NCBI GenBank assembly: GCA_002753095.1
Contig: PDZU01000002.1
Coordinates: 1-64,000 of the forward strand
Direction of reading: 5' to 3'
From: Magnetococcales bacterium
Lineage (GTDB): Bacteria; Pseudomonadota; Magnetococcia; Magnetococcales; Magnetaquicoccaceae
Length of the DNA: 64,000 nucleotides
In this document: piece after piece, positions 30,168 through 39,798 of the stretch
Layout of the letters: the number at the start of each line of letters is the position of its first letter
Numbering within the stretch: position 1 is the first letter of the stretch
The notes under the pieces: model-generated
Told to the model about the DNA's origin: nothing
Seen by the model: the letters and a program-made list of their open reading frames with translations, nothing else
Database searches by the model: none
Program-made: the position numbers and the translations under genes

Positions 30168-30578
30168 AGTCCAGGGGCGATCATCGCCCCTGGCGGGTGC
30201 AGGGCGGGGCCTCACAAGTGTTAACATGATCCAGGGCTTTGAAATCTTTAAAAATTTCTGCGGGGTCCAGGGGCGATCATCGCCCCTGGCGGGTGCAGGG
30301 CGGAGCCCTGCTGAAATGGCGCGCTTTTACCGAAGCAGATTTGCGCAGCAAATCTGCGCAGCGCGCCAAATCTGTGCCCCGCAGGGGCACGCTGCTGGAG
30401 GGCGGACGCCCGACCTTTAACATCGCGAGTCATAACGGCATTTTTTCTGTCGAATGGGTGTTCGTTGTTCGGTTAACGCGTCTGGGGCGGAGCCCTGCTT
30501 GTAATGGCGCGCTTTTACCGAAGCAGATTTGGCTGCGCCAAATCTGCGCAGCGCACCAAATCTGTGCCCCGCAGGGTA
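30168..30578 (+). repeat. Nested/tandem mosaic hairpin element copies D1-D3
   Basis: Two ccaggggcgatcatcgcccctgg arms about 100 bp apart, agatttgcgcagcaaatct and agatttggctgcgccaaatct hairpins, short-form tail ending gttaacg. Confidence 0.85.
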
Positions 30579-30830
30579 GCCGGTCAGACCAGAAACGGCC
30601 TCCACCAGCCCAACCCTCTTGACCAGGGTGCCATGGATGGGGATGATCGCGATGCCGTCTGGCGTGATGATTGGGGGGGCAGAACGGGTGGCAAGTGGCG
30701 TGTCCGCAGGCAGCACGGCATCAATACCGCTGCGTGGCCCGATCACCGCCAGGATGTTCTCCATTCGGGCCCGCTCAACCAGGAGGGGTGCACCCAGAAT
30801 CCGACCGGCAAGGTGTGGGAGAAAATGCAT
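30572..30830 (-). pseudogene. N-terminal fragment of phage S49-family (head maturation) protease
   Basis: MHFLPHLAGRILGAPLLVERARMENILAVIGPRSG...TPDGIAIIPIHGTLVKRVGLVEAVSGLTGY, then reads into the hairpin element. Confidence 0.7.
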
Positions 30831-30902
30831 GCACCGACTCCTGAAAAACAAAAACCTCGCTGTAGCGAGGTAGAGGAAAATGCCAACCTGGGCATTTCAT
30901 GG

Positions 30903-31211
30903 TTGTACAAGTCAACAGTTGTCGATACGATAAATAGCACGGAAATCACTTACGATCCGAATAAACGAGCAAAAACCCTCGAAGAACGAGGATTGGACTT
31001 CAAAGAATCCTCGGCTGTCTTTGCAGGGTATACCTACGAATTGGAGGATACACGTCATGACTACGGAGAACGCCGCATAATGTGTTTTGGCACATTGAAT
31101 GGGCGTATGGTAGTAGTCGGATATGTACAACGAGATAACGCTCGACACATTTTCTCTATGAGGAAAGCCAATGAACGGGAAATCGCCCGCTACAGCAGCA
31201 GGTTGGCCTAA
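30903..31211 (+). CDS. brnT: BrnT-like toxin (start codon uncertain, TTG assumed)
   Basis: EITYDPNKRAKTLEERGLDFKESSAVFAGYTYELEDTRHDYGERRIMCFGTLNGRMVVVGYVQRDNARHIFSMRKANEREIARY. Confidence 0.8.
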   Translation: MYKSTVVDTINSTEITYDPNKRAKTLEERGLDFKESSAVFAGYTYELEDTRHDYGERRIMCFGTLNGRMVVVGYVQRDNARHIFSMRKANEREIARYSSRLA

Positions 31212-31416
31212 ATCTGATACTCATATTATTCAAGAAGATGAGTATGACGAACTGCCGGAATGGACTGACGAGATGTTCGATGCCGCTGAGATCCGTGATG
31301 GAGGAAAACTGGTACGTAACGGACTCTCGCTGGACATGAGGTCAGTAACATCACGAAACACATCTCAGATAGGCAGTAAAATTAACGCCGTCTCAGTGAC
31401 AGCTCCAAGTCAATAA
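31171..31416 (+). CDS. brnA: BrnA-like antitoxin, atypical C-terminus
   Basis: IQEDEYDELPEWTDEMFDAAEIRDGGKLVRNG; overlaps brnT end; no recognisable C-terminal DNA-binding tail. Confidence 0.7.
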   Translation: MNGKSPATAAGWPKSDTHIIQEDEYDELPEWTDEMFDAAEIRDGGKLVRNGLSLDMRSVTSRNTSQIGSKINAVSVTAPSQ

Positions 31417-31589
31417 TTTCTGTCTTTCTGTCCTGCCTCAGTCAGCACCCGGAATTTGTGCGTGACACCCTTCGATAATAAAATATTGATTGTAAATGAA
31501 AAATTTAACGATTTACATAGGTGCAAAATCAAGATAATAACTCATTGTTTGTAAACAAAAATTCCTTGATTTTCGTCCGAAAGTTCCGT

Positions 31590-31865
31590 TTAACTGTGAT
31601 GTATTGAGTCGCCTGCGGGAAAAACCCACTGGGAGGCTGCACGTGTTGGCGCAGAAAAGCGCGCCAGAAGCAACAGATTAAAATCATAAAGATAAATTCC
31701 CAGGACTCCGTCCTGGACCTGCCAGGAGGCTCGGCTCCCTGAACCCGCAATTGTTTTGGAGAAGTGAACAGTTTCCAAACGCGTAGCATGCGCGCATACC
31801 GCACCAATCCGTGCCCCCGCAGGGGCACGGATTGGGATGGCGGACGCCCGACCTTTAATCCCGCG
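31590..31865 (+). repeat. Degenerate mosaic hairpin element copy E
   Basis: attgagtcgcctgcgggaaaaacccactgggaggctgcacgtgttggcgcagaaaagcgcgcc...ccaggactccgtcctgg...tgcccccgcaggggca. Confidence 0.8.
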
Positions 31866-31898
31866 CTCCTGGCGCGTTCTTGAAAAGGAAAGATATTC

Positions 31899-32363
31899 TT
31901 AATGGCCGTGATGGTGTTCCTGCGTTGCCGCTACGGGAGCAGTGCGCACCTCAGCCATCACAGTCTCCTGTGTGCCGTCGCTCAATTGCAACATCACCGG
32001 TACCTTGCTGCCGGTCTGCAACGCCTGCCCCTGCAGACCAATCAACATGATGTGATAGCCACCGGGTTTGAGGGCGACCTGTCCGCCGGCATCAATGACC
32101 AGGCTGTCTCTGGCCACCATTCCGGCCACACCATTCTTCTGGACTGTCTCGTGAAACTCCACGCGGGAAAACAGGGGGCTGGCTGCACCGACAACGGTTT
32201 TGCCCACCGTACCTGTGTTGCGGATGACCATATAGGCTGCCGTCGTCTGCATGTTCGGCGGAATGGCCCGTACCCAGGGATCTTGAATGGCCAAATCCCC
32301 TGCCCACAAGGCCAGTGGCAGACCGCTCAACAGTAAAGCCAACCCACCAATTCTGCTTTTCAT
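31899..32363 (-). CDS. Periplasmic copper chaperone PCu(A)C family
   Basis: Signal peptide, WVRAIPPNMQTTAAYMVIRNTG, HETVQKNGVAGM, HIMLIGL, His-rich tail HHHGH. Confidence 0.88.
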   Translation of the reverse strand: MKSRIGGLALLLSGLPLALWAGDLAIQDPWVRAIPPNMQTTAAYMVIRNTGTVGKTVVGAASPLFSRVEFHETVQKNGVAGMVARDSLVIDAGGQVALKPGGYHIMLIGLQGQALQTGSKVPVMLQLSDGTQETVMAEVRTAPVAATQEHHHGH

Positions 32364-32522
32364 TGTGTCTGATCCTCTCAAAAGATGTTTACTTCCTGTA
32401 CCAACAGCCTTTATCTTGGCCCACCGCCAAGTGTGGGCTGATGATGGCGCCCTCTTGCGTAAAAAATTCCGTCAAGAATTGAACGGTATCGACAAATCAT
32501 TGACATTCCGGCGAGGTGACGC

Positions 32523-32912
32523 ATGACAATGCTGGCCGAAAAAGAACGCACCCGTTTGCTGGCCGCTTGGCAAAAACTGACCGAAGAGGATCAGCGCACG
32601 GTGCGCCTGTTTGCTGAGTTTTTGCTGCAGCAAAACGGCGCCGACACAACAACCTCGAAAATAAACCTGGAACCCGTGCCCATCGCTAAACCCGCCGAAG
32701 AGTCCGCCGTGTTGGCCATGAAACGCCTTAAAAAAAGCTATCCCATGATTGAAGCAGACTTTTCTCTATTGGAGTCAGCATCGCAACTGTTGCTCAAGCG
32801 GATCATGGGTACCCCGGATGCGGAGGTGGTTGCTGAGCTTGAGGCGCTTTTTGCCAACCGCTACCAGGTTTGGAGAGATACTCGCGAGCAAGGAGAAACT
32901 GCGTCACCGTGA
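32523..32912 (+). CDS. Hypothetical protein
   Basis: 129-aa ORF after a purine-rich RBS (ggcgaggtgac); helical, no recognised domain. Confidence 0.55.
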   Translation: MTMLAEKERTRLLAAWQKLTEEDQRTVRLFAEFLLQQNGADTTTSKINLEPVPIAKPAEESAVLAMKRLKKSYPMIEADFSLLESASQLLLKRIMGTPDAEVVAELEALFANRYQVWRDTREQGETASP

Positions 32913-32960
32913 GCTGGGCACCGGGAACCATTACGGGTCCACGATGGTGCCCAATACGCG

Positions 32961-33066
32961 TTAACCGAACAACCGTTCGATAGCAAGAAAGCCGTTATGG
33001 CACGCGCTGTTAAAAGTCGGGCGTCCGCCCTCCCAAAGAGGGCCTCGCCCCTGGACCCCGCAAAAA
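32961..33066 (-). repeat. Short-form mosaic hairpin element copy F (truncated)
   Basis: gttaaccgaacaaccgttcgatagcaagaaagccgttatggcacgcgctgttaaaagtcgggcgtccgccctccc...gcccctggaccccgc. Confidence 0.75.
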
Positions 33067-33091
33067 TTTTTTGTAACACAATTCCTTGTTT

Positions 33092-33364
33092 TTAGGGCGC
33101 TTTCTGCTGCGACGGTAGCACGGAAGGCGCCGTCCAATCGGCAGGCATGCGACCATCCAGGGCCAAGCGATCCCCAATCATGATCATAAACAACACCAGC
33201 AGCACCAGTGCTACCCCCCAGGCCAACCAACGCTCCCACCGGGCCATCACCGTATCCACCTGTCCAGCGACAGGCGGATGCCAAACACGCCACATCAAAC
33301 GTGCCCCATACAGCACGCCCAACACCACCAATACACACAACAACACGACAATGAATATACGCAC
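33092..33364 (-). CDS. Small membrane protein of unknown function
   Basis: Two predicted TM segments (IFIVVLLCVLVVLGVLYGA; WLAWGVALVLLVLFMIMIG). Confidence 0.5.
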   Translation of the reverse strand: MRIFIVVLLCVLVVLGVLYGARLMWRVWHPPVAGQVDTVMARWERWLAWGVALVLLVLFMIMIGDRLALDGRMPADWTAPSVLPSQQKAP

Positions 33365-33460
33365 AATACCGCATTCCCATCGCAGGTCAGAAAAAATCCG
33401 CCATGCTCACAGTTGGCACATATTTAGCGAGCATGACGGACAGAATGGGTAACGGCCAGA

Positions 33461-34252
33461 TTAACGACGCAGCACGACGATCGGAATCTCGTCCGAACTG
33501 TCCACAGTGTTCCTCGCTTCGTAGCGGGAACTGATGTGGCGCGCCGCCACATAAGGCACAACGCGCGCAGTGTGGGTCGGCGTGGAAGCGCTGACAGATG
33601 CGGTTTGGGAATTTGACGACTTGCTGCGGTTTTTGACGGAATGAACCGCCTTGGGCGCCGGAATGGGGCGGGGCGAACGCACCGAAGGTGTATCCTCGCC
33701 ATCCTCGTCCGTGTTGCCCAGGAGGCGAACGACCCGTTGGTGCGCGTCAGCAACCAAAGTGGGATCGCTGTCTTGCTTCTTGCGCGCCCGGTAAAGCTTC
33801 TTGGGGTTGTTGCTTCCTGGCACGCTCTTTGCGAAGTAACTCATGACGTTGTGAATGTAACGCTTGGTGGCCGGGAAGGGGGGAACACCACCGAACCGAC
33901 TCACCGCATTGGGACCAGCGTTATAAGCCGCCAGCGCCATGGGCAGGCTGTTGGGATAACGCTCCATCATCTGCTTGAGGTAGCGTGCCCCGCCCCGCAG
34001 GTTTTGTTCGGGATTAAAACGGTTGCTGACCCCTAACTCGCGGGCGGTTTCCGGCATGAGCTGCATGAGTCCTACAGCGCCCCGCGTCGAAACCGAAACA
34101 GTATCGAATTGCGATTCAACCGCAACGACTGCCTTGAGGAGATTCGGGTCTACCCCCTCCTGCTGTGCAACCTGACCAATCAGACTGCTGAGCTTGGGCG
34201 GGCTGGCCCAGGCAATGGTCGTGGCCAGAAGCAAAACGGCTGTGACTCCCAT
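33461..34252 (-). CDS. Lytic transglycosylase (SLT domain)
   Basis: LLKAVVAVESQFDTVSVSTRGAVGLMQLMPETARELGV, NLRGGARYLKQMM, LAAYNAGPNAV; signal peptide at MGVTAVLLLATTIAWA (an upstream start at 34387 is also possible). Confidence 0.88.
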   Translation of the reverse strand: MGVTAVLLLATTIAWASPPKLSSLIGQVAQQEGVDPNLLKAVVAVESQFDTVSVSTRGAVGLMQLMPETARELGVSNRFNPEQNLRGGARYLKQMMERYPNSLPMALAAYNAGPNAVSRFGGVPPFPATKRYIHNVMSYFAKSVPGSNNPKKLYRARKKQDSDPTLVADAHQRVVRLLGNTDEDGEDTPSVRSPRPIPAPKAVHSVKNRSKSSNSQTASVSASTPTHTARVVPYVAARHISSRYEARNTVDSSDEIPIVVLRR

Positions 34253-34271
34253 CCAAAGGGAGCTTCGTCGA

Positions 34272-35111
34272 TTAGACCAGGAGAATTCCTCCCATTTGTC
34301 GTCCACACGGGGCGATGTGCCGCTGTGTGGCGTGTCTATGACTGAAAAAGTCGTTATTTCTCGAACAGGTACATTGTTTGGCATCATGTATTCTCTCTCT
34401 CGATAAACCATACATCTCCAGTCTTTCCCGTAGGTACCCCGGCAAATCGAAGCGCAGTTTACCAATATTATTTTGTTTTGAAAAGAATTTTTTATAATCC
34501 AAGCGCATTTTATCGCTGTGGTGCGCGAACTCTTCCAGAAACGGCGGCTCGACGCTGTAAGATTCGGCATGAATGCAAGGGCCTATGATTGCATGGATTT
34601 CGTTAATTGAGGCGCCGCTGGCGCGCATGCCGTCCAGACAGGCTTCGCTGACTCCGTGCAACGCGCCCCGCCACCCGGCATGTGCGGCACCGATCACTCT
34701 GGCCTGAGGATCTGCAAACAGCACAGGCACACAATCAGCGGTGAGAATGGCCAGCACAACGCCGGGTGTACGGCTGACCTGGGCATCCGCTGCGGGGGGC
34801 GTGCTCCAGGGTTCGGCAGTGGTGTGTACAGTGTGGGTGCCGTGTACCTGATCAAGAAAGCTGATCCAACGCACGGCAGGCCCTAAGACTTGGGCAACCC
34901 GGTGCCGATTGATGGCCACCGCCTGCGCATCATCCTGCACGTGTGTGCCCAGATTTAAGCTGGCATGCGCTCCCTGACTGACGCCGCCATGGCGGGTGGT
35001 GAAAAAATAGAAAATGCCCGGCCACCCCTGCCCATTTTCTGCAGTCAATAGTGGAATTGTTACTTGCTCTCCATTGGGGGAGTCTGTCATACTAAAGGAC
35101 TTTATTTGCAT
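34272..35111 (-). CDS. pgeF: Peptidoglycan editing factor PgeF / polyphenol oxidase family
   Basis: TTRHGGVSQGAHASLNLG, LTADCVPVLFAD, AAHAGWRGALHG, CTCSRNNDFFSHR. Confidence 0.88.
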   Translation of the reverse strand: MQIKSFSMTDSPNGEQVTIPLLTAENGQGWPGIFYFFTTRHGGVSQGAHASLNLGTHVQDDAQAVAINRHRVAQVLGPAVRWISFLDQVHGTHTVHTTAEPWSTPPAADAQVSRTPGVVLAILTADCVPVLFADPQARVIGAAHAGWRGALHGVSEACLDGMRASGASINEIHAIIGPCIHAESYSVEPPFLEEFAHHSDKMRLDYKKFFSKQNNIGKLRFDLPGYLRERLEMYGLSRERIHDAKQCTCSRNNDFFSHRHATQRHIAPCGRQMGGILLV

Positions 35112-35227
35112 GAGCCGATCTTCCTTGCTCCGGATGCCGTGTGGACCGGGGCTGTTTGGTTCCGGCACCTGTGGCACAAGCGGCAGGATGACGGAACATT
35201 TTTATCAGTGAGCCGAAAGGAGGCGCT

Positions 35228-35638
35228 GTGGCTTTTTACGAAACCATCTATATCTTACGTCCAGACCTGACCACCGAACAAGTGGAGCAGATCAACAAGC
35301 GGGTTGCCGATATTATCGCCGGGCAAGGGGGCAAAATATTGGAAACCGAATTGTGGGGACGCCGTCAACTGGCCTATCCGGTCAAAAAAACCAGCAAAGG
35401 TTTCTATGTTTTTCATGTGGTCGAGGGGGGTGGTCCCCTGGTAGCCACCTTGGAAGCTTGGCTGAAAATCAACGAAGATGTTCTGAAATATCAGTCCATA
35501 TCGGTGCGCAAGCCCAAGACAGGTCCGTCGCCCCTGGTGCCGTTCGAGGAAAAACGGACTGAGGGTGAAGGAGCAAGTCAACTTGCCAACGAAGAGGAAG
35601 AGGCCGCCTCGGCCATCAATGCCTTCGAGGATGTGTAG
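35228..35638 (+). CDS. rpsF: 30S ribosomal protein bS6
   Basis: FYETIYILRPDLTTEQVEQI, WGRRQLAYPVKKTSKGFYV. Confidence 0.97.
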   Translation: MAFYETIYILRPDLTTEQVEQINKRVADIIAGQGGKILETELWGRRQLAYPVKKTSKGFYVFHVVEGGGPLVATLEAWLKINEDVLKYQSISVRKPKTGPSPLVPFEEKRTEGEGASQLANEEEEAASAINAFEDV

Positions 35639-35988
35639 TGCCTGATCCGGTTGTCGCTTTGCCGCCACGGGCCAACCAGATCGTCTTGGCGGGTACCCTG
35701 GCAGACGAACCGGAATTTCGTTTTACACCGTCAGGTCGATTGCTTGCCTGTCTGACCGTGGAGCATCTCTCCCAACAAGAGCAGTTTGCCGCCCAGCGCA
35801 TCGAGGTGCGTATGGGGGTTCTGGCACTGGGAGATTTGGCCGAATGGTGTCGTCCGCTGCGTCCAGGTCAACTGCTGCAGGTGGAGGGCAGGCTCAATCA
35901 AAAGCGTTGGATTCGGGATGGCAAGATCCGCTGGGGTCAGGTCGAACTGTGGGCGGAGCGCATCGCTCTGTTGCCAGAGTCTCTCTGA
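35638..35988 (+). CDS. priB: Primosomal replication protein N (PriB-like)
   Basis: NQIVLAGTLADEPEFRFTPSGRLLACLTVEHLS OB-fold; between rpsF and rpsR; GTG start overlaps rpsF stop. Confidence 0.88.
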   Translation: MPDPVVALPPRANQIVLAGTLADEPEFRFTPSGRLLACLTVEHLSQQEQFAAQRIEVRMGVLALGDLAEWCRPLRPGQLLQVEGRLNQKRWIRDGKIRWGQVELWAERIALLPESL

Positions 35989-36065
35989 ATGGCCTTGTGT
36001 GGCCCAGGCCGCCGAGTCGTTGATTCCTTTTGGAACCTTTTTCAGAATAGTAAGGATTTTTTTCC

Positions 36066-36380
36066 ATGTCAGATTTTGCTGCTGCCGAGAGCGCCAACTC
36101 GGATCATCGCTCCCCGGAGTCGGGTAGCGAAGGGAATGCCCGTCCATCTGGCGGTTTCCGTCGTCCATTTTTGCGTCGTCGCAAGGTGTGCCTGTTTTGT
36201 GCGGATAAAACGGTCACCATCGACTACAAGGATCCCAAACTGCTCCTGCGTTTCATTACCGAGCGGGGTAAAATGGTTCCCAGTCGTATCACCGGTGTTT
36301 GCGCACCCCATCAGCGCCATCTGAGCAAAGCCATTAAACGGGCGCGTAACATTGCTCTGTTGCCGCATCTGGTTGCCTAG
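36066..36380 (+). CDS. rpsR: 30S ribosomal protein bS18
   Basis: [59 protein letters not shown]. Confidence 0.97.
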   Translation: MSDFAAAESANSDHRSPESGSEGNARPSGGFRRPFLRRRKVCLFCADKTVTIDYKDPKLLLRFITERGKMVPSRITGVCAPHQRHLSKAIKRARNIALLPHLVA

Positions 36381-36538
36381 CAACCTCTGGGTATGGTGCA
36401 GGCTTCCGTCAAACAGCATCGGTCCATGTTTACCCCTTTGCGCCACGGTGATGGTGTGCGTCGTGCGGGGGGTACTGCTGCGGATTGCCCGCAGTGGTCT
36501 GCAAACAGGGCGTTGCCGGTCAATGCGGGGCGCAACGC

Positions 36539-37495
36539 ATGTTGAGTCGCTTGACGGTACACCCTTTTGCAGCGGGAGCAATGGCAACGTTTCTTTTGTT
36601 GTTGCCGCTCTGGGTGCCATTGCTGACGCCGTTGCAGGCGCTGGTGCCGCTGCCTCTGTTGTTGGTCAGTTTGCGTCTGGGCAACAGAGCAGCGCTTATC
36701 GCCGTGTTGGTGCTGTTGACTGGTGCGAGCGTGGTGGGAGGTGGATGGCCGTTTCCGTTGGCGGTCTTCCTTCTCTTTGCCGCCTTTCCGTTGCTGGCGG
36801 CGCGTTTGCTGCGCATGGGTTGGCAGACCAGCCATTGTGCCTTTATTGCCTTTTTGCTGGGTAATGTGGTGTTGTTGCTTCTCTTGGGGGGTAGTACGCT
36901 GCTGGGCTGGGATCTGCCCGTGTTGTTGACCCGTGAGATGAATACCATGAAAGAGGCTGTCATGACGGCCCTCACCGAGCAAGGCACGGGCAATGCTGCC
37001 GTGGTGGAGCTTGGCATCAGTCTGGACCGTATCATTGCCTGGGTCAGTCTCTTGCTGCCAGCCATGGTGCTGACCAGTTGGTATCTGATCCAGATGGCCA
37101 ATTTGTTGATTGCGCGCAATGTGGTGCAGCGCTGGGGTGGTGCGGGGTTGGCAGGCGAAAATTTGGCAACGGTACGCCTGCCCTTCCTGTTGGTTTGGCT
37201 GTTGATCGCGATGGCCGCTTTGGCGCTTTTTGCGCAGGGGGCGTGGCGTTATGTCGGGATCAACTGGGGGCTGTTTTTGGCCATACCCTATTTTTTTCAG
37301 GGGTTGGCTATCCTGCAACGGGCTTTGCAATGGTACCGGGCCAGTCCGGTGGTGCGGGCTGCTGTCTATACGGCTCTCTTTTTTTGGACCGGTTTAGTCC
37401 TGCTGGTTTTGCTGGTGGGACTTTTCGATACGTGGATTGATTTCCGTCTACGCTTTTTTGACAACAAAGAAGGTGAAAACCCTTCGGGGAGGTGA
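36539..37495 (+). CDS. DUF2232-like membrane protein
   Basis: Polytopic membrane protein in conserved position between rpsR and rplI. Confidence 0.75.
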   Translation: MLSRLTVHPFAAGAMATFLLLLPLWVPLLTPLQALVPLPLLLVSLRLGNRAALIAVLVLLTGASVVGGGWPFPLAVFLLFAAFPLLAARLLRMGWQTSHCAFIAFLLGNVVLLLLLGGSTLLGWDLPVLLTREMNTMKEAVMTALTEQGTGNAAVVELGISLDRIIAWVSLLLPAMVLTSWYLIQMANLLIARNVVQRWGGAGLAGENLATVRLPFLLVWLLIAMAALALFAQGAWRYVGINWGLFLAIPYFFQGLAILQRALQWYRASPVVRAAVYTALFFWTGLVLLVLLVGLFDTWIDFRLRFFDNKEGENPSGR

Positions 37496-37500
37496 TTGCT

Positions 37501-37953
37501 ATGGAATTAATTTTGCTCGAGAAAATCGGCAAATTGGGAGATTTGGGTACGGTCGTCAAGGTGCGCAACGGGTATGGACGCAACTTCTTGATTCCGCAAG
37601 GCAAGGCGTTGCCCGCCACGCCGGCCAATCGGGCCCGTTTTGAGTCCGAGCGCCAAGCCTTCGAAGCGCGCCAGGAGGCGATCAAACAGTCGGCAGAAGA
37701 TTTGGCTGTGCGCATCCAGGAGGTAACGGTGTTGTTGGATCGTCCGGCGGGATCTTCCGACAAACTGTTCGGTTCGGTGACCAATGGCGATATTGCCCAC
37801 TATTTCCACGAGAAGGGTATTGAGGTGCCGCGCAGTACCATTGATGTGCCACGGCCCATTCGTACCCTGGGTGAGCATCTGGTGCGTATCCGTCTGCACC
37901 CGGATGTGGTGCCGGAGATTACCATCACGATCACCCGTCGCGTCAACCGCTAA
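37501..37953 (+). CDS. rplI: 50S ribosomal protein bL9
   Basis: MELILLEKIGKLGDLGTVVKVRNGYGRNFLIPQGKALPAT. Confidence 0.97.
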   Translation: MELILLEKIGKLGDLGTVVKVRNGYGRNFLIPQGKALPATPANRARFESERQAFEARQEAIKQSAEDLAVRIQEVTVLLDRPAGSSDKLFGSVTNGDIAHYFHEKGIEVPRSTIDVPRPIRTLGEHLVRIRLHPDVVPEITITITRRVNR

Positions 37954-38087
37954 GGGGGAGTCGTTCTGCCGGCGGGTGGTATTTGGCGAGAGGCGGTTAC
38001 GGTTTCCACGGCTACAGGGGGGCAGCCCTCTGCCTGGGGGCTTTTGCCGTGGCCCGCCCTGGAGAGTGTGTGTAAAAGGAGACGACC

Positions 38088-38315
38088 ATGCCATTGTACG
38101 ATTATAAGTGTGATGCCTGTTCAACCCGTTTTGAGGTTGATCACCCCATGTCGGCCCCACCGGTCAAGGAGTGTCCGCATTGCGGTGCCCAACAGGTGCG
38201 CAAGATTCTCTCCACGGGGGGGATCAGTGTTCGGACCAAGAATATTGGTTCATCCAGCGCCCCACCGCCCATGTGTGGGAGTGGAGGCTGCGGGGGCGGC
38301 ATGTGTGGTTTGTAG
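38088..38315 (+). CDS. FmdB family zinc ribbon protein
   Basis: MPLYDYKCDACSTRFE...KECPHCGAQQVRKILSTGGI. Confidence 0.9.
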   Translation: MPLYDYKCDACSTRFEVDHPMSAPPVKECPHCGAQQVRKILSTGGISVRTKNIGSSSAPPPMCGSGGCGGGMCGL

Positions 38316-38336
38316 TGTGTCGTCAGGAGGTTGCAG

Positions 38337-38370
38337 AAAAAAGCCGGAGGGATATGCTCCGGCTTTTTTT
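38337..38370. terminator. Bidirectional terminator between convergent genes
   Basis: aaaaaagccggag-ggatatg-ctccggctttttt. Confidence 0.85.
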
Positions 38371-39235
38371 ATGAAAAAAGGATAGCCGACAATTTGGGCC
38401 GATATTCGGCTACCAACGGGTGACCCTGTCCCAGCAGATCAAAAACTTGCAGCAAGGCTTTGCGGGCTGGGGATTCCTGGCTGTTTTTCTCCCGCCGCAG
38501 GGCTTCCAGGAACTGCTCCATCCCTTCGGCGTAGCGCTCGTGGCGCACCATGGCATGACCCAGGTTCAGGCGGGCGGCTACATTGCCGGGGGCGATGGCC
38601 ACTTTTTCTTGCAACTCTTCCAGGTTGTCCTTGTTTTGACTGCTCCCAGAGAAGGCAATGCGGGCGCGCAACAGTTTGCCTTCCTGGCTTTCGGCTGTTT
38701 TCATGGGCAGGCGGGCAAAATATTTGGCGGCCTCTTCGCTACGTTGCTGGTTGAGCAGAACGCGAATCATCCCGAACAGGCCCAATACATGGTGGGGATT
38801 TTGTTCCAGAACCTGCGAGAAAAGCTCGCCAGCCTTGTCCCAGGCGCCCTGGTCAGCCAAAATACCAGCCTGTTGGGCCAGACGGTCTAACGGGGAGGGA
38901 ATGGCTCGATCCAGAAACTGACGGATGGCTTGTTCGGGCAGAGCACCAGTAAACTCATCTTCCACTTCGCCATCCACGAACAGTTTTACTGCTGGAATGG
39001 AGCGTACCTGAAACTCTCTGGAGAGTTCGGGGTTTTTGTCGGAGTCGATTTTGGCCAGCACGAAGCGATCAACCATCTCCCGTTGCAATTTTTCCAGGAC
39101 GGGCCCCAGGGCCCGACAAGGCGCGCACCAGGGGGCCCAAAAGTCCACCAGAACGGGTACGTCGCTGGAACGTTCCAGCACATCCCGATCGAAGTTGCTT
39201 TGATCCACCTCAATCAGCCATGCATTATTTTTCAT
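38369..39235 (-). CDS. Thioredoxin-TPR protein, YbbN/CnoX-like
   Basis: VLVDFWAPWCAPCRALGPVLEKL then TPR-like C-terminus. Confidence 0.9.
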   Translation of the reverse strand: MKNNAWLIEVDQSNFDRDVLERSSDVPVLVDFWAPWCAPCRALGPVLEKLQREMVDRFVLAKIDSDKNPELSREFQVRSIPAVKLFVDGEVEDEFTGALPEQAIRQFLDRAIPSPLDRLAQQAGILADQGAWDKAGELFSQVLEQNPHHVLGLFGMIRVLLNQQRSEEAAKYFARLPMKTAESQEGKLLRARIAFSGSSQNKDNLEELQEKVAIAPGNVAARLNLGHAMVRHERYAEGMEQFLEALRREKNSQESPARKALLQVFDLLGQGHPLVAEYRPKLSAILFS

Positions 39236-39367
39236 CGATGGTCACCCCATTATCCAGTGATCGGTTCATCAGATCGCGCACACTCCTGCGATCCACCCCT
39301 GAGGATACACGCAGCCCCGTTACTATTCAACCGGGTTCACACAGGGCAATTGCATTTGCTAAAATGG

Positions 39368-39524
39368 GGTCAAGGGGAGATTATCTCCCCTTGCGGGTGC
39401 AGGGCGGAGCCCTGCTGAAATGGCGCGCTTTTAACGAAGCAGATTTGCGCAGCAAATCTGCGCAGCGCGCCCAAATTTGTGCCCCGCAGGGGCACGCTTC
39501 TGGAGGGCGGCAGCCCGACATGCA
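39368..39524 (+). repeat. Partial mosaic hairpin element copy G
   Basis: caaggggagattatctccccttg, cagggcggagccctg, agatttgcgcagcaaatct, tgccccgcaggggca. Confidence 0.85.
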
Positions 39525-39663
39525 CCGTGTTGTTGGAGTATGGCTGGCGAAAAAATCCAAAAGCAGCGACTCTGCATCCGGGTGGATTGATTGCCTGTAC
39601 CGGGGCGGCGCAGGAAAACCATTGAATGCGACCACGGCCTTTGCTAAACTCCTTCGAGTTTGT

Positions 39664-39748
39664 GCGGATGTGGTGAAATTGGTAGACACGCTGTCTTGAG
39701 GGGGCAGTAGCTCACGCTGTGCCGGTTCAAATCCGGCCATCCGCACCA
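39664..39748 (+). tRNA. tRNA-Leu (GAG anticodon), CCA encoded
   Basis: GCGGATG/CATCCGC acceptor, ctgtc-ttGAGgg-ggcag anticodon arm, variable arm, GGTTCAAATCC T-loop. Confidence 0.93.
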
Positions 39749-39798
39749 ATCCCTGTTTTACACCTGTCACAGCCCCTTCTTGCGTCTCTTTTCCCAAT

